Source: an uncultured Bdellovibrio sp.
GTDB taxonomy: Bacteria > Bdellovibrionota > Bdellovibrionia > Bdellovibrionales > Bdellovibrionaceae
Assembly: GCF_946478835.1 (NCBI RefSeq)
Contig: NZ_CAMLDV010000028.1
Coordinates: forward strand, 1-29,593
Reading direction: 5' to 3'
DNA: 29,593 bases
Shown here in pieces: positions 14,534-22,667 of this stretch. Position 1 is the first letter of the stretch. The number at the start of each line of letters is the position of its first letter. The notes beneath the pieces were generated by a model. It was given only the letters and a program-made list of their open reading frames with translations. It was not told the DNA's origin and ran no database searches. Both the position numbers and the translations under genes were made by a program.

Positions 14534-16660
14534 ATGAAATTTCCAAAGTGGTTTCTTCTTATGCCCCTGATGCTTGGGGCCTGCAAATCAAAACCTCTGC
14601 AAAACAACGCGGCTTCAGAAGCTGAAGATCCTTATTTGTGGCTTGAAGAAGTCGAAGGACAGAAAGCTTTGCAATTTGCAAAAGATGAAAATCAAAAAAC
14701 TTTGGATCATTTTAAAAAAGATCCTTTGTTTAAATCCTTGGAAAAAGACATTCGTAAGATTGTTTTAGCAAAGGACCGTGTTCCAGATGTGAAGCTTAGA
14801 AATGGAGAGCTTTATAATTTCTGGCAAGATGAAAAGCACGTTCGCGGGGTTTGGCGTAAAACAACGGTGGCTAGTTACAAAACAGGAAGTCCTCATTGGG
14901 ATGTGATCCTAGATCTCGATGCTCTTGCGAAAAAAGAAAATGAAAACTGGGTTTGGAAAGGTTCTTCGGAACTTCCTCCTAAATACGAAAGAACGTTCAT
15001 TCACCTTTCTCGCGGCGGTAAAGATGCTACGGTGATCCGTGAATTTAATTTGAAAACCAAAGAATTTGTTAAAGATGGATTCGTGGTTCCTGAAGCAAAA
15101 AATCTTCTGACGTGGAAGGATGAAAATACAATTTTCGTAGGCACTGATTATGGTCCGGGCTCAATGACGGATTCTGGTTATGCACGTATCGTGAAGGTTT
15201 GGAAGCGCGGAACGCCGTTATCGACAGCTCAAGTCGTCAACGAAGGACAAAAGACGGATATGTCTGTTTATAGTTGGGTGGAATTCACACCGGAGAAAAA
15301 CTATACATTCCATACTCGTCGTCTGTCTTTTTATGAAGGCATCGATTGGTACGAAGATACTTCAGGCAAGAAAACGCAGATCCCGATGCCACAAGATGCG
15401 CAGTTTAACGGTGTCTTTAAGGATTATTTACTTTACGTTCTGCGCTCCGACCTAAAACAATTTAAAAAGGGCAGTCTTGTTGCGATGCCTTTTGATAAAA
15501 TCTTTGATGGTGAAAAAGCTCAAGATTCCTTGCAGCTTGTTTTTGCTCCTACAGAGAAAAAGTTTTTACAATGGGCAAGTTCGACAAAAGGCCATTTGAT
15601 ACTTTCAACAACCGACAATGTTTTATCAAAAATTGTGAAAGTCACTTACCAAGGACCTAACAAATGGACTCAAGAAGAGGTGTCTTTAGGTAAAAACGGA
15701 ATGGCAGTTGTAACTTCCACTGAAGATAATTCAGATCAATATTTAGCGGTGTACACAGATTTCTTAACACCGTCTTCAAACTACGTGGGAAACGCGGCGG
15801 ACTCTAAAAACGAATTTACTTTATTAAAAAGATCTCCAGAAAGATTCAACGCTCATGGCATGCACACAGAGCGCTTTGAAGCCATCAGCAAAGACGGAAC
15901 GAAAATTCCCTATTTCGTCGTGTCAAAAGAATCGCTAAAAAAAGACGGCAAAAATCCAACTCTGCTTTATGGTTACGGCGGATTTGAAATTCCGATGCAG
16001 CCTTCTTATAACGGTGTTTTAGGAAAGGCATGGTTAGAAAAAGGCGGTGTGTACGTTCTTTCCAACTTGCGCGGCGGCGGGGAGTTTGGTCCGGCTTGGC
16101 ATCAAGCTGTGCAAAAGGAAAATCGCTATAAAGTTTTTGAAGACAATATCGCGATTGCGGAAGACTTGATTGCGAGAAAGATCACATCACCTCAACACTT
16201 GGGAATTCGCGGCGGATCGAACGGTGGCCTTTTGACGGGAGCGACGTTTGTTCTCAGACCGGATTTGTTCAATGCTGTTCTTTGCCAAGTGCCTTTGCTT
16301 GATATGCTTCGCTATCACAAGCTTCTTGCAGGTGCGAGTTGGATGGATGAATACGGAAACCCTGAAGATCCTAAAATGCGCGAGGCGATTTTAAAATATT
16401 CGCCATACCAAAAAGTCGATGCAAAGACGAAATATCCTGAAGCGTTCTTTATGACGAGCACAAAGGACGACCGCGTTCATCCAGGCCATGCACGCAAGAT
16501 GGTGGCGAAGATGAGAGCGCAGGGACATCCTCTGTTCTACTATGAAAATACAGAAGGCGGCCACGCAAGGACCGCCAACTTAGAACAAAGTATTTTATGG
16601 AATACTTTGGAGTTCACTTATCTCTGGGAAAAACTGGGTAACAAGAAGTCTATCCAGTAA
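14534..16660 (+). CDS. Prolyl oligopeptidase family (S9A) lipoprotein
   Basis: This 708-residue serine peptidase cleaves short peptides, usually after proline. Lipobox LGAC with Cys17 predicts a membrane lipoprotein, while typical prolyl oligopeptidases are cytosolic, so it probably acts in the periplasm. The DPYLWLEEVEGQKAL N-terminal motif and a seven-bladed propeller region (about 70-420) precede the hydrolase domain. The catalytic serine is Ser562 (GGSNGG), the aspartate lies in DDRVHPGHA at 645-653, and the histidine is His677 (EGGHA). All are intact. The gene ends 11 bases inside the convergent receiver/CNB gene. A likely job is finishing digestion of prey peptides. Oligopeptidase B would be the alternative, but the motifs fit S9A better. 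Confidence 0.92.
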   Translation: MKFPKWFLLMPLMLGACKSKPLQNNAASEAEDPYLWLEEVEGQKALQFAKDENQKTLDHFKKDPLFKSLEKDIRKIVLAKDRVPDVKLRNGELYNFWQDEKHVRGVWRKTTVASYKTGSPHWDVILDLDALAKKENENWVWKGSSELPPKYERTFIHLSRGGKDATVIREFNLKTKEFVKDGFVVPEAKNLLTWKDENTIFVGTDYGPGSMTDSGYARIVKVWKRGTPLSTAQVVNEGQKTDMSVYSWVEFTPEKNYTFHTRRLSFYEGIDWYEDTSGKKTQIPMPQDAQFNGVFKDYLLYVLRSDLKQFKKGSLVAMPFDKIFDGEKAQDSLQLVFAPTEKKFLQWASSTKGHLILSTTDNVLSKIVKVTYQGPNKWTQEEVSLGKNGMAVVTSTEDNSDQYLAVYTDFLTPSSNYVGNAADSKNEFTLLKRSPERFNAHGMHTERFEAISKDGTKIPYFVVSKESLKKDGKNPTLLYGYGGFEIPMQPSYNGVLGKAWLEKGGVYVLSNLRGGGEFGPAWHQAVQKENRYKVFEDNIAIAEDLIARKITSPQHLGIRGGSNGGLLTGATFVLRPDLFNAVLCQVPLLDMLRYHKLLAGASWMDEYGNPEDPKMREAILKYSPYQKVDAKTKYPEAFFMTSTKDDRVHPGHARKMVAKMRAQGHPLFYYENTEGGHARTANLEQSILWNTLEFTYLWEKLGNKKSIQ

Positions 16661-17405
16661 GAGCTTTGTTTGCTTTCTTAAGCCTTTGTGAAAGTGTTTT
16701 CACAAGGGCTTTGGCCCACGAAGGGCGAGCAAAGATCACATTGTCCAAATTCTTATTAGGAATCGCGATCAATTCTACCTCAGTGATCGCTTCCACTGTG
16801 GCAGAACGTGGGTCTTGATTAAAGTGACCCATCTCTCCAACGAATTCTCCCGCCATGATTTCACCTAGCATCACTTTGTCGCCATCATGACCTAAGCAGT
16901 AAGCTCTCAGACTTCCTTTTTTTACAATGTAAGCAAGCTCCGTACTGTCGCCTTCTTTGAAAAGCACTTCGCCGGCCTGCAATTGCTTTAGTTGATATTG
17001 AGGTTGATCGTCGTTCTTTTTAGGAGACACGATTTTGGAAACACAGTCGACCAAAGCTTGTTCGCGATCGGGCTCTGTCAAAAACTGAACTCGACCTGAA
17101 GCAACCTCGGAAGAAAACATATCGTGATCAGCAATGTAAGACATGATGATGATCGCAATATCGTTATTGTTTTTTTCCTTTAAAATTTTGGCGACGATAT
17201 CAAAGCCGGAACCTTTAGGAAGATATTCATCAACGAGCACGGCCTTTGGGTGAACGTTGTCGAGTTTGTATTTCGCTTCAAACCATTCTGCTCCATGAAA
17301 AACGGAACTGTTTTCAAAGTTTCTTGTGAGAATATCGGTACAGCGCTGGATGCGCGTCTTATCGCCACTGATAATCAAAAACGTATTCTTTTTGTCTTGC
17401 CCCAT
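16650..17405 (-). CDS. Receiver-like domain plus cyclic-nucleotide-binding domain protein
   Basis: This 251-residue cytoplasmic protein has a CheY-like domain (about 8-125) and a CRP/PKA-type cyclic-nucleotide-binding domain (about 135-240), with no DNA-binding helix-turn-helix. The receiver keeps Asp59 (VLVDEYLP) and Ser90, but the N-terminal acidic pair is reduced to Asp15 and the usual Lys-Pro is Glu112-Pro113, so phosphorylation is uncertain. The nucleotide-binding cassette FVGEMG plus PRSATVEA contains the phosphate-contacting Glu and Arg, so cAMP or cGMP binding is plausible. With no output domain, it probably acts through protein contacts. GGAAGG lies six bases before the ATG. It overlaps the convergent S9 peptidase gene by 11 bases. 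Confidence 0.87.
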   Translation of the reverse strand: MGQDKKNTFLIISGDKTRIQRCTDILTRNFENSSVFHGAEWFEAKYKLDNVHPKAVLVDEYLPKGSGFDIVAKILKEKNNNDIAIIIMSYIADHDMFSSEVASGRVQFLTEPDREQALVDCVSKIVSPKKNDDQPQYQLKQLQAGEVLFKEGDSTELAYIVKKGSLRAYCLGHDGDKVMLGEIMAGEFVGEMGHFNQDPRSATVEAITEVELIAIPNKNLDNVIFARPSWAKALVKTLSQRLKKANKALTG

Positions 17406-17468
17406 CGCTAACCTTCCCTGGAGTCTTCGTGTTGCTGGCTTAGGCCACTTTGAGACGACTCCTTAATG

Positions 17469-17496
17469 GTTACACAATTTGATTATCTTATGACAA
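17469..17496 (-). promoter_or_regulatory. Possible promoter of the receiver/CNB gene
   Basis: On the minus strand TTGTCA (17491-17496) and TGTAAC (17469-17474) are separated by 16 bases, a fair sigma-70 match about 64 bases upstream of the ATG. Predicted by eye only. Confidence 0.3.
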
Positions 17497-17502
17497 TCAG
17501 TA

Positions 17503-17516
17503 CGGAACAAGTTCCG
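17503..17516. promoter_or_regulatory. Palindrome upstream of the receiver/CNB gene
   Basis: CGGAACAAGTTCCG is a 6-bp inverted repeat with a two-base centre, located just upstream of the possible -35 box of the receiver/CNB gene and downstream of pcnB. It looks like a dimer binding site. Its protein is unknown; the spacing differs from the GAAC-N4-GTTC LexA box of Gram-positives. Confidence 0.35.
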
Positions 17517-17566
17517 AGCCTCAGATCGAAGCTCGATGTACTATAATGAGAATATGAAACGTAAGA

Positions 17567-18793
17567 TTAGTGTTGAGGTTCCTCGGTAGTCTTCATTGGA
17601 AGGCCACCTCGGTATTTTTCGATTTGCTGCAACCAGTACGCTAGTTGAGCACCCGAAAGAGAGTAATCCATTTTTGCCAGTTTCAAAGCCAGGCCAAACG
17701 ATTCATTGTGAATGAAGGCCATTTGACGACGCTCGCCTTTGCGAGAGTAGTTTTCGATTCTGTGCAGACCTTGCATGATGTGCAAAGCTTTAAAGAAGAT
17801 CGTGATCTCTTGTTTGAAAATACCCATCTCTTCACGCATGAAATACGCAAGCTTTGGATCATTTGCGAGTTCATCGTGATTCCAAGGTTCTTCACCGTAT
17901 TGCGCTTTCATAAATGCCAGCATAAAGCCTGCAAAAAGCTCGATCGGATTGGCTTTGTCAATTTGGGCCGAATTGATTCTTGCAAGATGGATTTCGAAAG
18001 TCTCCATTTTTGCAGGATCTACGAACACGGATTGCAAGCCAGGAAGAATTTGCTCCATGATGTGCAAATCAAAAAGCTCCATGAAGGCGCGGTGAGGTTC
18101 GTTTAAACGCAAGAACTTCAACCACTCTTCACGACGGCGAGGAAGTACGGATTTTTTAAGCTCCACGCTGCATTCGGCAATCGCCGCACGCATCGAAGAC
18201 TCAATAGAAAAATGCAACTTATGCGACAAACGAATCGCGCGCAAAATGCGAATTGGATCTTCGATAAAGCGTTCCTTCGGATCGCCGATCATGCGCAAAA
18301 CACGATCTTGAATGTCTTGAAGACCCCCGCAATGATCCAGCAACTTGTGTTGAACAGGATCATAAAAAATCGCATTGGCCGTGAAGTCGCGGCGTTGAGC
18401 GTCTTCTTCGACAGTACCGAAGTAGTTGTCTCCCTCGACCGTGTCGTCTCCCATGGCTGTTAATTCTTCAGGAGTGACGTTGCGACGGAAAGTAGCGACT
18501 TCAAATTGCTGATCGCCGCGTTTGACAAGAACCAGCTTAAAGCGACGACCAATCACATAGGCATTGGGAACTTTTTTGCGAACTTGATTTGGAAGAGCGT
18601 TGGTGGCGATGTCGAAGTCTTTCGGATGAATGCCAACAAGCAAGTCGCGAACACAGCCGCCCACAAGGTAGGTTTCAAACCCGGAGTCTTGCAGACTTCG
18701 GACAATTCTTAAGGCGTAGGAGTCGATCCAGTCCTCATGGAGCTGGGGCTTTTGCTGAGATGTCATCGAGGCTGAATCTACATCCCTTCGCAT
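17567..18793 (-). CDS. pcnB: PcnB-like poly(A) polymerase / CCA-adding nucleotidyltransferase
   Basis: Class II nucleotidyltransferases of this type add A tails to RNA or CCA to tRNA. The 408-residue protein has LVGGCVRDLLVG followed by PKDFDIATNALP, whose Asp59 and Asp61 bind the catalytic metals. NAYVIGRRFKLVLV, EVATFRRN and RRDFTANAIFYDP follow, then IEDPIRILRAIRLSHKL as the RNA-binding helical part. The GRRF and EVATFR spellings favour the PcnB (poly(A) polymerase) branch over bacterial CCA enzymes, but the two are hard to separate by motif. The frame can begin at TTG 18796, ATG 18793 or ATG 18766; none has a clear ribosome-binding site, and I chose 18793. It is divergent from the hydrolase gene 48 bases away. 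Confidence 0.88.
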   Translation of the reverse strand: MRRDVDSASMTSQQKPQLHEDWIDSYALRIVRSLQDSGFETYLVGGCVRDLLVGIHPKDFDIATNALPNQVRKKVPNAYVIGRRFKLVLVKRGDQQFEVATFRRNVTPEELTAMGDDTVEGDNYFGTVEEDAQRRDFTANAIFYDPVQHKLLDHCGGLQDIQDRVLRMIGDPKERFIEDPIRILRAIRLSHKLHFSIESSMRAAIAECSVELKKSVLPRRREEWLKFLRLNEPHRAFMELFDLHIMEQILPGLQSVFVDPAKMETFEIHLARINSAQIDKANPIELFAGFMLAFMKAQYGEEPWNHDELANDPKLAYFMREEMGIFKQEITIFFKALHIMQGLHRIENYSRKGERRQMAFIHNESFGLALKLAKMDYSLSGAQLAYWLQQIEKYRGGLPMKTTEEPQH

Positions 18794-18841
18794 CAAAATT
18801 CAAACGTTGTTGAGACCTTTTCTCGGGAGTATAAAAAGGCC

Positions 18842-19657
18842 ATGTCTTATTTAGCGAATTTTTACCATCATTTTTATGGCCCCGAAGACGGACGGAAGTG
18901 GATTTTCGTGCACGGTTTGATGGGCTATGGGCAAAACTGGCGTCGAATCATCTCCGGCCTTGAGGCCACGGAACATTGCTTGGCCTACGATCAACGCGGG
19001 CACGGCCGTTCTTTTCAGCCTCCCGAAGGTTACTCTCCCGAAGATTACGCCAATGACCTTAAAAAAATCGTGGATGAGCTTGGTTGGGACAAATTTATCT
19101 TGGTCGGCCACTCCATGGGTGGGCGAAATGTTTTAAACTTTGCCTCTCGTTTTCCCCAATATCTCAGCCATCTGGTCATTGAGGACATCGGCCCTGAAGG
19201 CAACCCTCAAGCTCATGAGTATTACGAATATTTATTGAATTTGGTGCCGAGTCCCTTTGCTTCTCGTGAGGAGGCGAAGCGCTATTTCTTTGAGGATTTC
19301 GTAAAAACGGCAAAGACTCGCGAGAACGTGCAGGTTATGGCGAACTATTTTTACTCTAATATGGAGGAAAAACCGAACGGAACCGTGGACTGGCGCTTCT
19401 CTAAACAAGCAATTATTGATTCGGTCCGTTTAGGCAGACAAGGGGACCGTTGGGCCGAGGTGGGGAGCCTTAAGGTTCCGACTTTGTTGGTCCGAGGCGG
19501 AAACTCCAAGGAACTTAGCCGCGAAAATTACGAGAAAATGCTGGCGCACAATTCTATGATTAAGGGCGTCGAAATCCCCAATGCCGGTCATTGGGTGCAC
19601 TCAGATCAACCTCAGGCTTTCATCGAGGCCTTGAAGATGTTTGTGGGCGGCTTTTAA
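18842..19657 (+). CDS. Alpha/beta-fold hydrolase
   Basis: This 271-residue cytosolic hydrolase has the oxyanion motif VHGLMGYG (about 23-30), DQRGHGRS near 50, the nucleophile Ser91 in VGHSMGG, and His250 in NAGHWVH as the catalytic histidine. An acidic residue after VPTLLVRGG near 218-226 is replaced by NSKE, as often seen when the acid is placed elsewhere. Sequence style is close to YbfF-like esterases and other small-ester hydrolases; the substrate cannot be read off. AAAAAGG lies two bases before the ATG and GGGAG about 13 upstream, so the start is reasonable but not strongly marked. The RNA helicase gene follows 65 bases later. Confidence 0.9.
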   Translation: MSYLANFYHHFYGPEDGRKWIFVHGLMGYGQNWRRIISGLEATEHCLAYDQRGHGRSFQPPEGYSPEDYANDLKKIVDELGWDKFILVGHSMGGRNVLNFASRFPQYLSHLVIEDIGPEGNPQAHEYYEYLLNLVPSPFASREEAKRYFFEDFVKTAKTRENVQVMANYFYSNMEEKPNGTVDWRFSKQAIIDSVRLGRQGDRWAEVGSLKVPTLLVRGGNSKELSRENYEKMLAHNSMIKGVEIPNAGHWVHSDQPQAFIEALKMFVGGF

Positions 19658-19722
19658 GCACCTGCTTTGACTTTTCGCTTCCCGGTGATTACTTTGGGAG
19701 CTTCAGACTGGAGTACAGAAAG

Positions 19723-21336
19723 TTGAAATTCTCAGAGTTGAATTTAGAGCCTAGTTTGTTGTCTGCAATCCAAAAATTGAATTACGAGGATTGCACACCG
19801 ATTCAGGAACAAGCCATGCCCCACATCCTTGAAGGTAAGGATGTCGCAGGACTTGCACAAACAGGCACAGGAAAAACCGCCGCTTTTGTTATTCCTCTTA
19901 TGGAGCGCATCCTTCGCGCTCGTCCGGCACCAGGTGACGCGACTGAGGAACAAAAAGCACTTTACGAAAAACGCGCCTTCAAAGATTGGAAACCACAAAA
20001 TTTTATTTTGATTTTGGTTCCGACTCGCGAGTTGGCAGAACAAGTTCAAGAGAACATCACAAAATTCAGCGTCGATTCAGGTCTTCGCGGTTTTGCGATT
20101 TACGGTGGAACGGGTTACGACAAACAAAAAGAGGCGCTTAAAAATGGCGTTGAATTTATTGTCGCAACACCAGGCCGCTTGATTGATCTTTACAAAGAAC
20201 ACTTGGTGGACTTGAAACAAGTTCGCGCGATTGTGTTCGATGAAGCCGATCGCATGTTCGACATGGGCTTTAAAGACGACATGAAGTACATCTTGCAAAG
20301 AGTGCCTCGTGAACGTCAGTTCTTGGTCTTTAGCGCCACATTGAACTTCGATGTTTTGAACACGGCTTACCAATTTGGTTCCGAGCCTGTTGAAATCAAC
20401 ATCAGCCGCGATCAAGCCAAAGCTGAAAACGTGAAAGACCAAATCTTCCACGTCGGCAGTGATGAAAAGCCTCAGCAGCTTTTGTCTTTGTTGAAAGTGC
20501 ACAACCCAAAACAAGCGATCATCTTCACAAACTTCAAGTTGAGTGTAGAGAAAATCGCAAGATTCTTGGTTGATAACGGCATTCCTGCGATGGCGATCTC
20601 GAGCTTGTTAACTCAAGCGCAACGCAATCGCGTGATTGAGCAGTTCAAAGCTGAAAACAACATGAACATCTTGGTGGCAACTGACGTGGCAGCACGCGGT
20701 TTGGATATCAAGGGTGTCGACATGGTGATCAACTATGAACTTCCAAACGACAGTGAATCGTATGTTCACCGTATCGGCCGTACAGGTCGCGCGGGTACAA
20801 CGGGACAAGCGTTCTCTTTGGTGGGTGACAAAGACATCGAAGCTTTGGCGCGCATCGAAGATTATTTGAAACACAAAGTAGAAGTTGGTTATTTGGAAAA
20901 CGATCAGTTGGTGAAAGACTTCAAAGCGATGTCTCACCATCATGAAGGTCATTATCCAAAATCTTTGGACCGTGCCCGTGCTCCGCGTGAGCGTCAAGGC
21001 GGTGGCGGCGGAGAACGTCGCAGTGGTGGCGGACCAAGAGGCGAGCGTCGTGGTGGCGAACAGCGCCGTCATGAAAAAGGTCCTCGTGATCAACAACGAT
21101 CTGCTCAAGGCAACCGTCCAGGTGGACCACGTCCGGAACATAAAAAACATGAAGGCGGAAAGCGTCCTGATCAACATCAGCAAAGACGTCATGAGGGTGG
21201 AAAACGCCACGATCAAAAACGCCATGAACATCGTAAGGGACCACACCCGCAACATGCTAAAAAGCATGCTCCAGTGGTCGCACAAAAATCACTGGGACAA
21301 AAGATCTCAGGATTCTTCAAACGTCTTTTCTCATAA
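19723..21336 (+). CDS. DEAD-box RNA helicase with long basic tail
   Basis: This ATP-dependent RNA-unwinding enzyme is RhlE-like. From the TTG start, 537 residues: Q motif FSELNLEP...CTPIQEQ, Walker A AQTGTGKT (45-52), PTRELA, TPGRL, DEAD (173-176), SAT (204-206), then the second RecA domain with ATDVAARGLD and HRIGRTGR (349-356). Residues about 405-520 form a low-complexity tail rich in Arg, Gly, His, Lys and Gln, and the chain ends in a short amphipathic KISGFFKRLFS segment. The frame is open further upstream, but TTG 19723 has GGAG (19710-19713) nine bases before it and gives the expected family N-terminus. The tail should bind RNA nonspecifically. A terminator follows. Confidence 0.93.
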   Translation: MKFSELNLEPSLLSAIQKLNYEDCTPIQEQAMPHILEGKDVAGLAQTGTGKTAAFVIPLMERILRARPAPGDATEEQKALYEKRAFKDWKPQNFILILVPTRELAEQVQENITKFSVDSGLRGFAIYGGTGYDKQKEALKNGVEFIVATPGRLIDLYKEHLVDLKQVRAIVFDEADRMFDMGFKDDMKYILQRVPRERQFLVFSATLNFDVLNTAYQFGSEPVEINISRDQAKAENVKDQIFHVGSDEKPQQLLSLLKVHNPKQAIIFTNFKLSVEKIARFLVDNGIPAMAISSLLTQAQRNRVIEQFKAENNMNILVATDVAARGLDIKGVDMVINYELPNDSESYVHRIGRTGRAGTTGQAFSLVGDKDIEALARIEDYLKHKVEVGYLENDQLVKDFKAMSHHHEGHYPKSLDRARAPRERQGGGGGERRSGGGPRGERRGGEQRRHEKGPRDQQRSAQGNRPGGPRPEHKKHEGGKRPDQHQQRRHEGGKRHDQKRHEHRKGPHPQHAKKHAPVVAQKSLGQKISGFFKRLFS

Positions 21337-21348
21337 GACGGATTTTAA

Positions 21349-21375
21349 AAAGGGACCGCAAGGTCCCTTTCTTAT
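21349..21375 (+). terminator. Intrinsic terminator after the helicase gene
   Basis: AAAGGGACC (21349-21357) and GGTCCCTTT (21362-21370) form a 9-bp stem with a GCAA tetraloop, followed by CTTATTTTT. Confidence 0.88.
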
Positions 21376-21432
21376 TTTTAATTATCTCCTCATTTCTTCG
21401 TGTGTTCCAATGACGTCAATGGGGAGGAGCGT

Positions 21433-21969
21433 GTGGGAAAACTTTCTTTACTCTGTTTTGTTTTTGTCAGTTCGGGATCTGTTGTGTGGGCGGCGCAAAA
21501 AGTGATTGAGCCTGTCGCGGTCATCATCAACAACGCTCAAGGGGAACAAGTCGGAGATCTCAATCTCACTCAGGAACCCGATGGTGTTAAAGTCACAATC
21601 AATCTTACAAAGCTGTCTCCTGGAACTTATGCCGCTCATTTTCATGAAAAGGGTGTTTGCAAAGGTCCTGATTTCAAATCGGCCGGCGAGCATTTCAATC
21701 CCAGCCAAAAACAAAAGCATGGCCACGTAAAAGGCGGACCTCATGCAGGTGATTTGAAAAATATTGAAGTTAAAGTAGATGGGCAGGGACATTCAGAAGA
21801 AATCAATACTATGGTGACTTTGAAAGAAGGTCCGAATTCTTTGCTCAAAAGAGGCGGCACGACCATCATTATTCACGAACGTCCCGACGATTATCAAAGC
21901 CAGCCTTCAGGAGCTTCTGGTAAACGCATCGCCTGCGGTGAAATCAAAACACCAGATCGCACGAAATAA
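21433..21969 (+). CDS. sodC: Cu/Zn superoxide dismutase
   Basis: SodC converts superoxide to peroxide and oxygen in the periplasm. The 178-residue product has a signal peptide ending near VVWA-A (residue 20). Copper ligands are His69, His71, His87 and His148; zinc ligands are His87, probably His96, His104 and Asp107 (PHAGDL). Cys76 and Cys168 should form the conserved disulfide and Arg165 (GKRIACGE) guides superoxide. All expected residues are present. The GTG at 21433 is preferred over an upstream GTG at 21400 because GGGGAGG lies just before it and the signal peptide then begins cleanly. In a predator it may protect against oxidants met in prey, which is inference. Confidence 0.92.
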   Translation: MGKLSLLCFVFVSSGSVVWAAQKVIEPVAVIINNAQGEQVGDLNLTQEPDGVKVTINLTKLSPGTYAAHFHEKGVCKGPDFKSAGEHFNPSQKQKHGHVKGGPHAGDLKNIEVKVDGQGHSEEINTMVTLKEGPNSLLKRGGTTIIIHERPDDYQSQPSGASGKRIACGEIKTPDRTK

Positions 21970-21972
21970 AAA

Positions 21973-21999
21973 AGAAAAAGGTACCAGGTACCTTTTTCT
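21973..21999. terminator. Bidirectional terminator between sodC and the ankyrin gene
   Basis: AGAAAAAGGTAC (21973-21984) pairs with GTACCTTTTTCT (21988-21999), a 12-bp stem with a three-base loop. T-rich tracts on both strands suit the two convergent genes; it reaches the last bases of the ankyrin gene's stop codon. Confidence 0.85.
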
Positions 22000-22657
22000 A
22001 CTTTTTTGATAGGAGTTTGATGGCGGCTTCGTTTTGGGCCTTATTAGCAATTTCCAAAGCTGTTTTCCCATCATCATTTTTGGCTTTTAAATCCGCACCA
22101 GCATCCATTAATAGCTTAATTGTTTTTGTACTGCCGTGACGTGCGGCTTCGAGTAAAGGGGTTTTTCCATTTTTATTTGCGACATTGATAAGTGAAGATT
22201 GTTTTTTGAGAAGGAGCTGCATGAGTTCATTATCATTAACAGAAGTAGCCAGAATGAGAGCGGTGTCATTCCATTGATTTAAATTTGTAAGTTCAGCACC
22301 TTTGCCGACTAAAATCTTTGCAGCGTCTCTCTGTTCGTTGTCTATTGCATAAAAAAGCGCTGTTTTTTGTTCATTATCTTTGAGATTAAGATTCGCTTTT
22401 TTGTTAATTAGAAAGTTCAAGATATCAATATGGCCATTGCTTGCCGCCGCCATAAGCATCGTTTGACCATTTTTATTGGTCTGGTTGACATCGACGTCTT
22501 TGCTAAGAAGTCTTTTTAATGCCCTTAAATTTCCCTCAAATGCTTGCGTATACGCTTGTGAAAATTGATTTGATGTTTCAACTTTAGCCCCGCTAGCAAA
22601 ACCTGCAGAGCTAAAAGTGAGTAATACTGTCGTGATAATAACGTCTAGCTTTATCAT
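21998..22657 (-). CDS. Periplasmic ankyrin-repeat protein, probable peptidase-inhibiting self-protection factor
   Basis: This 219-residue protein has a signal peptide (about 1-23) and then five to six ankyrin repeats, visible as NGQTMLMAAASNGHIDIL, EQKTALFYAIDNEQRDAA, NDTALILATSVNDNELM, NGKTPLLEAARHGSTKTI and DGKTALEIANKAQNEAA. It begins 10 bases after the stop of the PBP4-type peptidase gene, so it is its operon partner. In Bdellovibrio bacteriovorus the ankyrin protein Bd3460, encoded next to the PBP4-type enzyme Bd3459, binds and inhibits these DD-endopeptidases to protect the predator's own wall (established). The shared order, size and secretion make this protein the likely counterpart. 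Orthology is inferred from context and fold, not from a search. Confidence 0.87.
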   Translation of the reverse strand: MIKLDVIITTVLLTFSSAGFASGAKVETSNQFSQAYTQAFEGNLRALKRLLSKDVDVNQTNKNGQTMLMAAASNGHIDILNFLINKKANLNLKDNEQKTALFYAIDNEQRDAAKILVGKGAELTNLNQWNDTALILATSVNDNELMQLLLKKQSSLINVANKNGKTPLLEAARHGSTKTIKLLMDAGADLKAKNDDGKTALEIANKAQNEAAIKLLSKK

Positions 22658-22667
22658 GTAATCCTAC

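Noticed and set aside
17553..17588. Eleven-codon plus-strand frame overlapping the 3' end of pcnB
   Set aside because: It is too short, antisense to pcnB and lacks a ribosome-binding site.
20608..21285. Long minus-strand open frame of 225 codons opposite the helicase gene
   Set aside because: It is the antisense shadow of the helicase; its product is a repetitive Thr/Phe/Met-rich string with no domain or ribosome-binding site.
20942..21505. Plus-strand frame of 187 codons over the helicase tail and the start of sodC
   Set aside because: It overlaps the coding helicase tail, crosses a terminator and runs into sodC in another frame.
22000..22650. Ankyrin repeats as a DNA tandem repeat or CRISPR-like array
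   Set aside because: The repeats are diverged at the DNA level and lack constant spacing of identical units; they are protein repeats only.
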